A stretch of 40,378 bases of DNA from positions 1-40,378 of the forward strand of contig CALZHD010000035.1 in NCBI GenBank assembly GCA_945787155.1, in the 5' to 3' direction. The stretch comes from an uncultured Gammaproteobacteria bacterium (GTDB lineage Bacteria; Pseudomonadota; Gammaproteobacteria; SZUA-140). The translations under genes and the position numbers were made by a program. Under the pieces are notes generated by a model. The model was not told the DNA's origin. It ran no database searches and saw only the letters and a list, made by a program, of their open reading frames with translations. Shown in pieces: positions 1-8,120 of this stretch (positions are counted from its first letter, which is position 1; each line of letters begins with the position of its first letter).

Positions 1-548
1 TCATTTTCTGTGGCGCTACAGAGTTGATCGATGGCCTCAGCGGTGGCGCGCTGTGTGTCGTTAAGGCTGTCCTTAGTAAGATCAGGCGTCGGATCGGGAG
101 GCGGGGCGACGGTTGTTGTTACCGATGATGGCGGAGGGTCAACGCAACCTAAGAAGTTACAGCTTGTATTGAACGTGATTGTTGAGGTGCCTGATGGAGG
201 TGTCCAGGTAAACTGGAGATTCCGAGGTTGTCCTGCCACCACTGAGCCACAGAAATAATTACCGTCTAAGCTACATTCAAAAGAGGAAAATGCTGCAGTG
301 ATATTGTTGTCAGCGGCATCTGTAATAAACACCTCGATGAACTCGGCGTTTGTGAAATCTGTTGAAACAGGAACCGTATAGGTGACAGGCTGAACGGGCC
401 AGACGTCATTAGCAGGCGACTGTGAGATCTCTCCGATAGAAAGATCTGCCTGGGCGGATGCGCAAAAAAAGGTGCCTAGTATCCCGAGCAGGATGGAAAG
501 CTGCTTTAAAGCCTGTTTACTTAAATTTATACAGGGACTTTTGCACAT
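1..548 (-). CDS. Secreted protein, N-terminal part (3' end beyond window); possibly the passenger of an autotransporter
   Basis: An open frame on the minus strand starts at an ATG at 546-548 and stays open to the window edge (182 codons seen). Residues 15-33 form a hydrophobic signal-peptide core ending in AQA-D, so the product is exported. The mature part is a beta-rich, Thr/Ser-rich segment with four to five cysteines, then a Pro/Asp-rich linker (PPPDPTPD). The last visible residues, DTQRATAEAIDQLC, resemble the alanine/glutamine-rich helix with a cysteine that often precedes an autotransporter beta-barrel or C-terminal anchor. I infer a surface or outer-membrane protein, but the decisive C-terminus is missing. 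Another upstream ATG (551-553) meets a stop after eight codons and is rejected. The ribosome site is weak. The gene is divergent from the kinase at 757. Confidence 0.7.
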   Translation of the reverse strand, partial: MCKSPCINLSKQALKQLSILLGILGTFFCASAQADLSIGEISQSPANDVWPVQPVTYTVPVSTDFTNAEFIEVFITDAADNNITAAFSSFECSLDGNYFCGSVVAGQPRNLQFTWTPPSGTSTITFNTSCNFLGCVDPPPSSVTTTVAPPPDPTPDLTKDSLNDTQRATAEAIDQLCSATEN

Positions 549-673
549 AACATTTATTCTATGCCAGATTTTAGTGCTGGGTCTATCGTTTTGTAGTGCA
601 CACCACCTATGCAGGTAAAAGGAACATCATCGCTAATTTTGAGGAAACATACTTGTGATGTGTATATACTCGA

Positions 674-701
674 TTGAGAAAACAACGGATTACTATATAG
701 A
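674..701 (+). promoter_or_regulatory. Candidate sigma70 promoter of the kinase gene
   Basis: TTGAGA (674-679) and TATAGA (696-701) are separated by 16 bases and lie 55 bases before the kinase start, within the 208-base divergent intergenic region. Only consensus similarity supports this. Confidence 0.35.
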
Positions 702-756
702 CGGATGAGTTATCCACTATGGCTCAGCCCAGGTTGATTTCGATGAGACTTAATCC

Positions 757-2256
757 ATGAACGATGATCGCAAGGCAGCCGCACCCACACGTCATGTAGC
801 AGCAGCTCAATTTAAAGATAGTATCGATATGAATGTTATTGATGCAAGCATTGAGGATGGTCTGCAGGATGATTCCACTCGTGTGATAGCGGCACCGAAG
901 AAACATGTGCTGCCACAGAAAACACTTCATCCTGGTAGTGTCATAAAAAATCGTTTTCGCCTGGAGCGTGAAATTGGACGGGGTGGTATGGGTGTCGTTT
1001 ATGCTGCCCATGATCTGGTTCAGGAGGAAGTTGGCGAGCAGGCGTCGCTAATCGCGATTAAGTTATTGTCCGAAGATTTTAAATCACACCCCGATGCTTT
1101 ACATATGCTACAGCAGGAGTGTAAAAAGGCGCAAAGTCTTGCCCATCCTAATATTGGGACTGTTTACGACTTTGATCGGGACGAAGATAACGTCTATATG
1201 ACGATGGAATTGCTTAGCGGCTGCTCGCTGCAGGCGTACTTAAAAGAGCGTCAGTATCAGCCGGTTCCTTTTGATAAAGTTATTTTGATGTTGACTGATA
1301 TCGTCGCGGGCCTCAACTATGCACACCGTCGTAATATTATTCATTCTGATCTGAAGCCTGCCAATATTTTTTTAACAGAGAGTGGTGCAAAAATTCTCGA
1401 CTTCGGCATTGCGCGTGCTGTGATGAATTCTGAAGCAGAGCAGACAGATGCAACGAGCTGGCAACGGTCTGGTGAAGATTCCGCTGGAGTATCAGGCACA
1501 GAGGGTAGCGCGGGGGAGATCCCGTTGACCCTGTCCTATGCCAGCCTTGAGATGATTCAGGGGGCGCCCCCTGATGTACGGGATGATGTTTACGGGCTTG
1601 CCTGTATTACTTATGAACTGCTGTCAGGGCAACATCCTTATGGTAGACGTTCGGCTCAGGAAGCCTTTGATCAGCGGCTGGTTCCCCGGCGGCTGGCAGG
1701 GCTTAAAGAGTGGCAATGGAATGCTTTACTGAGAGGCCTGGCGCTTAAACGTCAAGATCGGACGGGCAGTGCAACTGAATTTATGGCGTCATTACTGCCG
1801 CGCCGTAAAGAGCCCTGGAAGTGGGCTGCATTCGTTTTAGCCGTGGTTGCGGTGACTTCCGCGGGGTACTTTTTTCTAGCGCCCTCCAAACTCGTCGAGT
1901 CAAGTCTGTTTGAAAATCCACCCGCGGCGGCAGTGATGACTCAAGCTCAACAACAGCAGGTAGATGATGTTCTAGCGGTTGCTGAAGTCCATATGATGGT
2001 GGGGCGATTAGTGTCACCGCCGGGTGGAAATGCCCTTGATGAATATAGAAAGGTGCTTGATTTGAACCCCAATAATCGTGATGCAATTGAGGGTTTGAAG
2101 ACGTTGTTGAACAAGCTGGTGCAGCTGGCGGAGAGCGCTATAGAAGATGGTGACTATCGTCAGGCGGCTGAATTGATTGGCATTGGACTTGAAGTACATG
2201 GTAAGCATGAAGGGCTGTTAGCGTTAAGGCAGCAAGTTGACTCAGTCGAAAATTAA
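757..2256 (+). CDS. Transmembrane Hanks-type serine/threonine protein kinase with C-terminal TPR-like region
   Basis: 499 residues. The kinase domain spans roughly residues 66-345, with glycine loop GRGGMG (74-79), the ATP lysine in AIK (102), catalytic loop HSDLKPAN (D198) and DFG (215-217). The residue before the catalytic Asp is Ser, so this is a non-RD kinase that may not need activation-loop phosphorylation. The activation segment is long and rich in Ser/Thr/Glu (about 220-258), and the usual APE motif is replaced by ASLEM. One membrane helix lies at about 354-376. The remaining 120 residues contain TPR-like helices (EYRKVLDLNPNN, then a second pair) and are predicted to lie in the periplasm. 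The first 60 residues are variable and polar. The caspase lipoprotein gene starts 27 bases downstream on the same strand, so the two are probably co-transcribed. Substrates are unknown; the neighbouring protein is a reasonable guess. Confidence 0.93.
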   Translation: MNDDRKAAAPTRHVAAAQFKDSIDMNVIDASIEDGLQDDSTRVIAAPKKHVLPQKTLHPGSVIKNRFRLEREIGRGGMGVVYAAHDLVQEEVGEQASLIAIKLLSEDFKSHPDALHMLQQECKKAQSLAHPNIGTVYDFDRDEDNVYMTMELLSGCSLQAYLKERQYQPVPFDKVILMLTDIVAGLNYAHRRNIIHSDLKPANIFLTESGAKILDFGIARAVMNSEAEQTDATSWQRSGEDSAGVSGTEGSAGEIPLTLSYASLEMIQGAPPDVRDDVYGLACITYELLSGQHPYGRRSAQEAFDQRLVPRRLAGLKEWQWNALLRGLALKRQDRTGSATEFMASLLPRRKEPWKWAAFVLAVVAVTSAGYFFLAPSKLVESSLFENPPAAAVMTQAQQQQVDDVLAVAEVHMMVGRLVSPPGGNALDEYRKVLDLNPNNRDAIEGLKTLLNKLVQLAESAIEDGDYRQAAELIGIGLEVHGKHEGLLALRQQVDSVEN

Positions 2257-2283
2257 CGCAATGGAATTGTTTTGGGAGGGATT

Positions 2284-4323
2284 ATGAGATTCATTACTTT
2301 CACAAAAGCATGGCGTCGTATTGTCGTGGTTGTTATGTCAGCGACACTATTTGCTTGTGCGGCTAGCCCAGAAAGTTCCGCTCCTGTTACGCCTGACGAC
2401 AGGCAGGGAGCGGCAGATAAACTCATGCCAGTGGATTGTCTGTTGCCTGCACAGGTGCGGCAACTGGGGTCAGGGATGAGTTACCTGGCAGCGCGTCGTG
2501 CGATAAAAGCCACCGCCGGCGAGTGCGAAATCAGGGGCGGTGAGTATGTTGCCTATGATCGCGCAAATTATCGTACCGCATTAATTGTGTGGCTTGATAA
2601 AGCAAAAAAAGGGGATGCGGAGGCGCAAACTTATGTCGGTGAGATTTATGAGAAAGGACTGGGGCTTGAGCCGGATTATAAGCTGGCACAAAGCTGGTAT
2701 CTCAAAGCAGCAGAGCAGGGTTTTTCCAGAGCACAAATCAATCTTGGATACCTTTACGAAAAAGGGTTAGGGGTTGAAAAAGATTCCGTTATCGCGCTCA
2801 ACTGGTATCGAAAGGCATCAGGGGTTGAGGATAATGATATTGACTATACCTCGGCGATTGAAGTCAAAGCGGCAACTTTGGCACAAGAGGAAACTGCGTT
2901 GTTAAGGGATGACATTAATCGTCGCGAGCGCGAAATTCAGGCGCTAAACGTATCATTAAAAACTGCTAATAAAGGATTAAAAGAACAGGGTCGTTTGTTG
3001 GAAAATGAAAAGAAAAAATTGACCAAGCTGAAAATGGAGATGGAATCGGCTTCTGATAGTGTGCGCCTGAGTGAAATTAAGCTTGATTTTGAGGTGCAAC
3101 AGAAACAGTTAGCAGAAGTAAATAATTTATATCAGGCGCTAAAGTCCCAGATTTCAGATGAGCAACGATTAGTCAGCAGCAAAGAGCAAAAGGTCGGAGT
3201 GCAAAAGCAGACGCTGCTTGCGCAGGCAGGGCCTTTAGCAGGGCCTTCAATTGAGGTGTTTGATCCCTCAATTGTGATTACGCGAAGTGGCGAGCCAACG
3301 GTGCTGGTGCGCTCTGCCAGCAAGGCGCGTGTTATTAGCGGGCGGGTAGTAGCGCCAGCAGGTTTGAAACTCGCGACCTTGAATAAGCGTCCACTCTCTA
3401 TCGATAGTGCTGGTCAATTTCACTCGGCTGTTTCGGTGACCAATAAGAGTAAACACGTCACTATTCATGCGACTGATCAACTGGATCAACAGTCATCGTT
3501 CTCTTTCATGTTGATTCCAAATCAGCAAGTGGAGTCACTCAAAGAAGATGCATCGCGTTTTGGCCGTATAGCAGGGTCGGTTAATTTTGGTCGCTATTAT
3601 GCTCTGGTCATTGGCAATAACGAGTATCTAAATTTTCCAAAATTGCAGACAGCGGTGAATGATTCGAAGCGCGTTGCCGAGCTGTTGGAAGATAAATATG
3701 GTTTTGATGTCCGTCTGATTAACAATGCCGATAGATATACGATCCTTTCGGCCTTAAATGAGATTAAAGGCAAGATGGCCGAAGAAGACAATCTGCTCGT
3801 CTACTATGCCGGCCATGGTGAGCGGGACATAAAAAGCCTGCAAGGGTACTGGTTGCCAGTCGATGCTGAGCTCGAGAATACCGCTAACTGGATTCCCAAT
3901 TCCGCTATCTCTGCACTGTTCAATACGATGCAAGCGAAGCATGTACTGGTGGTTGCCGATTCGTGTTATTCGGGTTCTATGACAAGTAGTTCTGTTGCGC
4001 GACTTAATGCCGAGTTAGATGATAAGCATTTGAAGAAATGGCTCAAAGTCATGGCGCAAACTAATTCACGTACCGTGTTGACCTCGGGTGGGCTGAAACC
4101 GGTGCTTGATAGCGGTGGCGGTGATTATTCAGTGTTTGCTAAAGAATTTATAAGCGAATTGGAAAATGCCAGGGGTGCCATTGATGCATATAAAATTTAT
4201 TTGAGTATTTTGCCTCGTGTACAGACAAATGCTGCGCTGCAAAGTTTCGATCAAACGCCCACCTATGCGCCGATTAAATACACAGGCCATGGCGGCGGCG
4301 AGTTTATTTTTGTGAAAAATTGA
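2284..4323 (+). CDS. Lipoprotein with Sel1 repeats, coiled coil and caspase-like (peptidase C14) domain
   Basis: 679 residues from the ATG at 2284, which follows GGGAGGG (2274-2280). A TTG start at 2272 would place its own start inside that ribosome site and is less likely. The N-terminus is a lipoprotein signal with lipobox LFAC, giving Cys25; the next residues (AAS) suggest outer-membrane sorting. Two to three Sel1 repeats follow (about 105-180; motif GDAEAQTYVGEIYEKG), then a charged coiled coil (about 200-300) and a small beta region. The caspase domain is at about 430-600: RYYALVIGNNEY, catalytic His511 in YYAGHGE, and catalytic Cys561 in DSCYSG. Both catalytic residues are intact, so the protease is probably active on a basic or Ca-dependent site, as in metacaspase-like families (family knowledge). 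If exported as the signal suggests, the protease works in the periplasm, the same compartment as the TPR tail of the kinase encoded just upstream. Confidence 0.9.
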   Translation: MRFITFTKAWRRIVVVVMSATLFACAASPESSAPVTPDDRQGAADKLMPVDCLLPAQVRQLGSGMSYLAARRAIKATAGECEIRGGEYVAYDRANYRTALIVWLDKAKKGDAEAQTYVGEIYEKGLGLEPDYKLAQSWYLKAAEQGFSRAQINLGYLYEKGLGVEKDSVIALNWYRKASGVEDNDIDYTSAIEVKAATLAQEETALLRDDINRREREIQALNVSLKTANKGLKEQGRLLENEKKKLTKLKMEMESASDSVRLSEIKLDFEVQQKQLAEVNNLYQALKSQISDEQRLVSSKEQKVGVQKQTLLAQAGPLAGPSIEVFDPSIVITRSGEPTVLVRSASKARVISGRVVAPAGLKLATLNKRPLSIDSAGQFHSAVSVTNKSKHVTIHATDQLDQQSSFSFMLIPNQQVESLKEDASRFGRIAGSVNFGRYYALVIGNNEYLNFPKLQTAVNDSKRVAELLEDKYGFDVRLINNADRYTILSALNEIKGKMAEEDNLLVYYAGHGERDIKSLQGYWLPVDAELENTANWIPNSAISALFNTMQAKHVLVVADSCYSGSMTSSSVARLNAELDDKHLKKWLKVMAQTNSRTVLTSGGLKPVLDSGGGDYSVFAKEFISELENARGAIDAYKIYLSILPRVQTNAALQSFDQTPTYAPIKYTGHGGGEFIFVKN

Positions 4324-4898
4324 TAGCGCTTTTAGGTGGTGAATAGTCGTGTTTTTGGATGCTTGAGTCCTCCGCTGGCGGCCATGGAGAGCGAAGCGAG
4401 GGTCGCTAGTCGCCGATAGGTCACGCCGTCTGCCCTTTCGTAGTTGTGAGCGCTAGCGAGCGTCGGAGAAATGCAGGAGCGGCTTTAGTGGGCGTAGAGC
4501 CATTGTGGTAGCAGTGTTGAGTGCAACGAGAGAACGAAGTGAGCAAGGTTGTGCGAAAGCGCTGTGGACGCAGGGCGGTCGGGACAAAAGGAATCAGCTG
4601 TCGCGTAAGTGAGTGAATTATTGGCATGGACGCCAAGTAATTTTTAGCGAAGAAGCGACACAATCGACTGATTTCATAGGGATTTCGCAGCGTTATCATG
4701 TTCAGTCGCAGTTTGATGTTGCAGGGCCTGATGAGGTAAGGATAGCGGATATCACGTACATACGAAATTAGAGGGTTGTTAAAAAACATCGCCCTGGGTC
4801 GTCGCTTTATCAGCGCTAATCGAGGGCGTTGGAAAATAGCATGACTGGAAAATATTACGGCCTCAGGGGCGTTTGTCTATTGAGTCGTTAGTTAACCG
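4324..4898. other. 575-base intergenic region with short repeat-like palindromic motifs, no supported gene
   Basis: The region between convergent genes contains several related GC-rich words (GAGCGAAGCGAG near 4391, GAGCGCTAGCGAGC near 4448, and AACGAGAGAACGAAGTGAGC near 4527), resembling an interspersed extragenic repeat or a decayed element. A 122-codon minus-strand frame inside it (4421-4789) has no ribosome site and no recognisable domain. No tRNA or clear terminator was seen. Confidence 0.4.
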
Positions 4899-5714
4899 CT
4901 ACTCAATGGGCAGTTCGGGGTCATTGCCCCAGTCTGACCATGAGCCGGGGTAGCCCTTGATGTTTTTATAGCCCAAAGATTTCAATACGATATAACTGTG
5001 CGCCGAGCGGTGGTGGCTGTGGCAGTAGATGATCACCTCTTTATCTGGCATCACATCGATCGGGATGTAGAGCAGTTGCAGTTCATTGGGCTCCTTGAGG
5101 CGCAGATTGTATTGTTGATCAATGGCGTGAATCCATTCGAGATTGACGGCGCCGGGGATATGGCCACCTCTGAGCGCACGTTTGTCGGTGCCTGCATATT
5201 CACCGGGTGAGCGTACGTCGAGCAGTGCGACGTTGGGGTCGCCCAGTTTGGCGAGGATTTCTGCCTTGTCTATGATGCCATTTTTGGTGTAGGTCACTTT
5301 GTATTCTGATGGAGAGGCTGTCTCAATGCCCTCGCTAACGGGGTGATTTTCGTTGACCCACGCCTGTAAGCCACCATTGAGCAGTGAGAAATGCTTATGG
5401 CCAACGACATCCAGTGTCCATAACAGGCGGCACGCCTTGGCGCCACCTTCATCATCATAGGCGACGACATGACTCTCTGGGGTGATGCCAGCGGTGGAGA
5501 GCACTTCGCTGAGCGCTTCGGCTGAGGGTAAAAGTCCCATGACGGGTGGTTTGCTACTGATGATCTGTGAGTGTTCGATATGTACCGCGTCAGGAATATG
5601 ATTGCGCGCATAGATCGGTGCGCGGGATAGATCGATGATGACGAGGTTTTCTTCGTCGATCTTTGCTTCAAGTTCTTCTGCTTCCGTAATCAGAGGTAAT
5701 AGCGGTGCGCTCAT
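4899..5714 (-). CDS. Two-domain rhodanese-family sulfurtransferase
   Basis: 271 residues with two tandem rhodanese domains: an inactive N-terminal one (about 8-125, no catalytic Cys at the loop; VVAYDDEGGAKACR) and a catalytic C-terminal one (about 148-268). The active-site loop is CHSHHRS with Cys231, followed by the family's SLGYKNIKGYPGSW segment. Such enzymes move sulfane sulfur from thiosulfate or 3-mercaptopyruvate through a Cys-persulfide. The loop differs from the CRKGVT of classical rhodanese and the CGSGVTA of E. coli SseA. It has three histidines, so the preferred donor cannot be told from sequence. It is probably cytoplasmic, as no signal peptide is seen. The gene stands alone, and is one of three sulfur-carrying Cys enzyme types in this window besides the cysteine desulfurases and the YgaP-like protein. 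Confidence 0.92.
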   Translation of the reverse strand: MSAPLLPLITEAEELEAKIDEENLVIIDLSRAPIYARNHIPDAVHIEHSQIISSKPPVMGLLPSAEALSEVLSTAGITPESHVVAYDDEGGAKACRLLWTLDVVGHKHFSLLNGGLQAWVNENHPVSEGIETASPSEYKVTYTKNGIIDKAEILAKLGDPNVALLDVRSPGEYAGTDKRALRGGHIPGAVNLEWIHAIDQQYNLRLKEPNELQLLYIPIDVMPDKEVIIYCHSHHRSAHSYIVLKSLGYKNIKGYPGSWSDWGNDPELPIE

Positions 5715-5995
5715 GTCTGTCTCTTGTCCCTGTGTGGATATTGCTGGGCTATTTTTGCGTCATTGGGTGTGTGTTGTCTAGGGGTATGCTCAATTATTCT
5801 GATAACTGAACATACGGCCTAATTGAGGTTGTGTTCCGAAAAATGACTATTCGGATTCACCCAAATGAAAAAATCCTTTTTGTGTCGCGTGTGATTGGTT
5901 ACCCGTCTAATGGCAGGTTGTCTACTAAAATTGCGAATACCATATCACTGTAAGCCGGTGTTGCAAATCATTCAGTTCTATCTAATTAGAACGGT
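5715..5995. other. Intergenic region without a recognised gene
   Basis: About 280 AT-rich bases upstream of the rhodanese gene. It presumably holds that gene's promoter, but I see no convincing box pair, RNA gene or repeat. Confidence 0.3.
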
Positions 5996-6250
5996 TTAGT
6001 TGTGAGCGTTGCTTTGAGGGAGGGGGGTTACTTTTGCATCGTAACAATAAAAGTGGCTTGCCGGGGACTGATTGTGGCGAGGCGCGCTTTTGGCTGGTGT
6101 TATGGTTAAGGTGCCCTGATTTTCTGTTGCGTTGTGGTGAGACATTATTATGACGAGATATTCCATCGCATCTCGGATGTCTCGCATGATCATTTTTTCT
6201 TTGTTGTTGAATTTTTTGACTGCAATTAGATGTGCTTTGTAGCGGGTCAT
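5996..6250 (-). CDS. Possible small protein of unknown function
   Basis: 84 residues starting at the ATG at 6248-6250, which is preceded by a strong ribosome site, AAGGAGA, five bases away. An in-frame start 21 bases further upstream lacks this support. The first 40 residues are basic and helical-looking (KKFNNKEKMIMRDIRDAM followed by a hydrophobic LVIIM); the rest is polar and low in structure. No family recognised. It starts 70 bases after the suhB stop on the same strand and could be co-transcribed. The ribosome site is the main evidence; a chance frame is still possible. Confidence 0.4.
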   Translation of the reverse strand: MTRYKAHLIAVKKFNNKEKMIMRDIRDAMEYLVIIMSHHNATENQGTLTITPAKSAPRHNQSPASHFYCYDAKVTPLPQSNAHN

Positions 6251-6320
6251 AGCTTCTCCTTCGTTGCCCAATATGTCGGTTATGGGGGTGGGAACTTAAG
6301 GGAAGAATCTGGAAATCGTA

Positions 6321-7118
6321 TTATTTTTTTAGCTCATCCGTCAGGTGAGGCTGGATACCTTGAAGGATTGCTTTGAAAATCTTTGGGTTACCCACGACTA
6401 GGTTACCAGTTTCGAGAAAGTCGTGACCGCCGCTAAAATCTCCAACGAGTCCACCGGCCTCTTGTACCAGAAGAACACCGGCGGCCATGTCCCACGGCTT
6501 CAGTGCGATCTCCCAAAAACCGTCAAGCCGACCGCTGGCAATGTAGGCGAGGTCGAGTGCGGCAGAGCCTGCGCGGCGGATGCCGGCGGTCTGCAAGTGC
6601 AGTACCTTGAATGTTTCCAGATAGGCATCGAGATATTGTGGGTGACGAAACGGGAAGCCAGTGCCGAGTAGTGAACCCTGGAGCCCCTTGGCGTTGCTGA
6701 CACGGATGCGTTTATCATTAAGGAAGGCACCGCCGCCGCGTGTGGCGGTGAACAGTTCCTGATGTAGCGGGTCATAGACCACGGCTTGTTCGATTTGATT
6801 GTTGTGTTGCAATGCAATCGACACAGAAAACTGGGGGAAGCCGTGCAGGTAATTAGTGGTGCCGTCGAGTGGGTCGATGATCCAGCGGTATTCATCCCCC
6901 TTGTGCATGCTGCCTTCTTCGGCGTAGATACCGTGCTCTGGGAATGCCTTGCGCAGTGTGGAGACGATTTCAGCCTCTGCCTGGCGATCGACATCACTGA
7001 CAAAATCGTTTTGCCCCTTGGAAGTGACATTCAAGGTATCGATGCGGTCAATGTTGCGCATGATGATGTTGCCTGCACTACGTGCGGCGCGTACGGCGAT
7101 GTTCAGAGTTGGATGCAT
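6321..7118 (-). CDS. suhB: Inositol-1-monophosphatase family protein SuhB
   Basis: 265 residues, the usual length of bacterial SuhB. It carries the Mg-binding signatures of the lithium-sensitive phosphatases: EEGS (Glu67 or Glu68), IDPLDGTTNY (81-90, with Asp82 and Asp85), and the C-terminal WDMAAGVLLVQEAGG. The family hydrolyses myo-inositol-1-phosphate in the cytosol. In E. coli SuhB also joins the rRNA antitermination complex with Nus factors; whether that holds here is inference. Divergent from trmJ, an arrangement common in gammaproteobacteria, with a 153-base shared upstream region. Confidence 0.96.
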   Translation of the reverse strand: MHPTLNIAVRAARSAGNIIMRNIDRIDTLNVTSKGQNDFVSDVDRQAEAEIVSTLRKAFPEHGIYAEEGSMHKGDEYRWIIDPLDGTTNYLHGFPQFSVSIALQHNNQIEQAVVYDPLHQELFTATRGGGAFLNDKRIRVSNAKGLQGSLLGTGFPFRHPQYLDAYLETFKVLHLQTAGIRRAGSAALDLAYIASGRLDGFWEIALKPWDMAAGVLLVQEAGGLVGDFSGGHDFLETGNLVVGNPKIFKAILQGIQPHLTDELKK

Positions 7119-7271
7119 GCTGGGATGGTCACTTTAGGGTGGCAAATTTCTTTGGGGGCTAAGAATATCAGAGATTGCCCTGGGGGTGGTATCCCGTGAG
7201 ATCGATTTACGTCGAATTTACGTTGTAAAATCCACTTGATAGGAGTTGCAGGCTCGCTGTATGGTGGCGCG

Positions 7272-7991
7272 ATGTTTGAGAATATACGAATTGTGATGGT
7301 TAGCACTTCTCACCCTGGGAATATCGGGGCAGCGGCGCGTGCGATGAAAAACATGGGGTTACAGACGCTTTATCTCGTAGCGCCAAAAATTTATCCTAGT
7401 GCTGAGGCAACCTCAAGGGCCTCAGGGGCGGATGATCTGCTGGCGCGGGCGGTAGTCTGTGAAACGTTGGATGAGGCGCTGGCGGAATGTTCGCTGGTGG
7501 TGGGTGCAAGTGCACGCTTGCGAAGTATCAGCTGGCCGCAGCTTGATCCACGGCAGTGTGCGGCGCAGGTGATGGCGGAGTATGGCAATGGCCCTGTGGC
7601 GCTGGTCTTCGGGCGCGAACATGCGGGTTTGACCAATGCGGAGCTGAGTCGTTGTCACTATCTGGTCAATATTCCGACCAATCCTGATTATCCCTCGCTG
7701 AATATTGCGGCGGCGATACAGGTTGTGGCGTATGAGCTACGTATGACGATGCAAAATGGCGCTGAGGCAGAGAAACCGTCGGCTGATGGTGTTGATCTGG
7801 CTACGATGGAAGAGCTGGAGCAGTTTTATGCGCACCTGGAGGCGGTAATGATCGAGAGTGAGTTTCTCGATCCTGCGCAGCCTAAGCATTTGATGCATCG
7901 GCTACGGCGTCTTTATAATCGTACTCGGCTGGAAAAGCAGGAGCTGAATATCTTGCGTGGCATCCTGACGGCGGTCCAGACACGTCGTTGA
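7272..7991 (+). CDS. trmJ: tRNA (cytidine/uridine-2'-O-)-methyltransferase TrmJ
   Basis: 239 residues from the ATG at 7272 (FENIRIVMVSTSHPGNIG), matching the family N-terminus. A TTG frame extension to 7236 would add 12 non-conserved residues and is rejected. It is a SPOUT/TrmH-fold enzyme: the SAM-binding knot motifs FGREHAGL (113-120) and IPTNPDYPSLN (134-144) are present. The C-terminal helical extension with LMHRLRRLYNRTRLEKQE is typical of TrmJ. It methylates the ribose at position 32 of certain tRNAs. The ribosome site is poor (GGTGG just before the start), while AGGAG at 7241 is too far. Placement between suhB and cysE/iscR is conserved in the class. Confidence 0.95.
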   Translation: MFENIRIVMVSTSHPGNIGAAARAMKNMGLQTLYLVAPKIYPSAEATSRASGADDLLARAVVCETLDEALAECSLVVGASARLRSISWPQLDPRQCAAQVMAEYGNGPVALVFGREHAGLTNAELSRCHYLVNIPTNPDYPSLNIAAAIQVVAYELRMTMQNGAEAEKPSADGVDLATMEELEQFYAHLEAVMIESEFLDPAQPKHLMHRLRRLYNRTRLEKQELNILRGILTAVQTRR

Positions 7992-8120
7992 TTCAGGTTG
8001 TGGAAGATTATTAATATCTTGTTTAAGGTCTTAAAAATAGGCGTCTTTTAAGGCGCTCTTCAAGTGCTGTGTTAGACTCTTGCTCGAGGTCTAATGGGCT
8101 AAATTTTATCAGGAATAATC

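Noticed and set aside
31-258. 75-codon plus-strand frame at the left edge
   Set aside because: Antisense to the secreted protein reading 548 to 1, which has a signal peptide and consistent composition; this frame has neither a ribosome site nor a domain.
4421-4789. 122-codon minus-strand frame in the repeat-like gap
   Set aside because: No ribosome site, composition of Arg/Ser/Thr from repeat words, and no recognisable fold; treated as chance.
7236-7271. N-terminal extension of TrmJ from a TTG
   Set aside because: The added residues are not conserved, and the family begins at the ATG at 7272.
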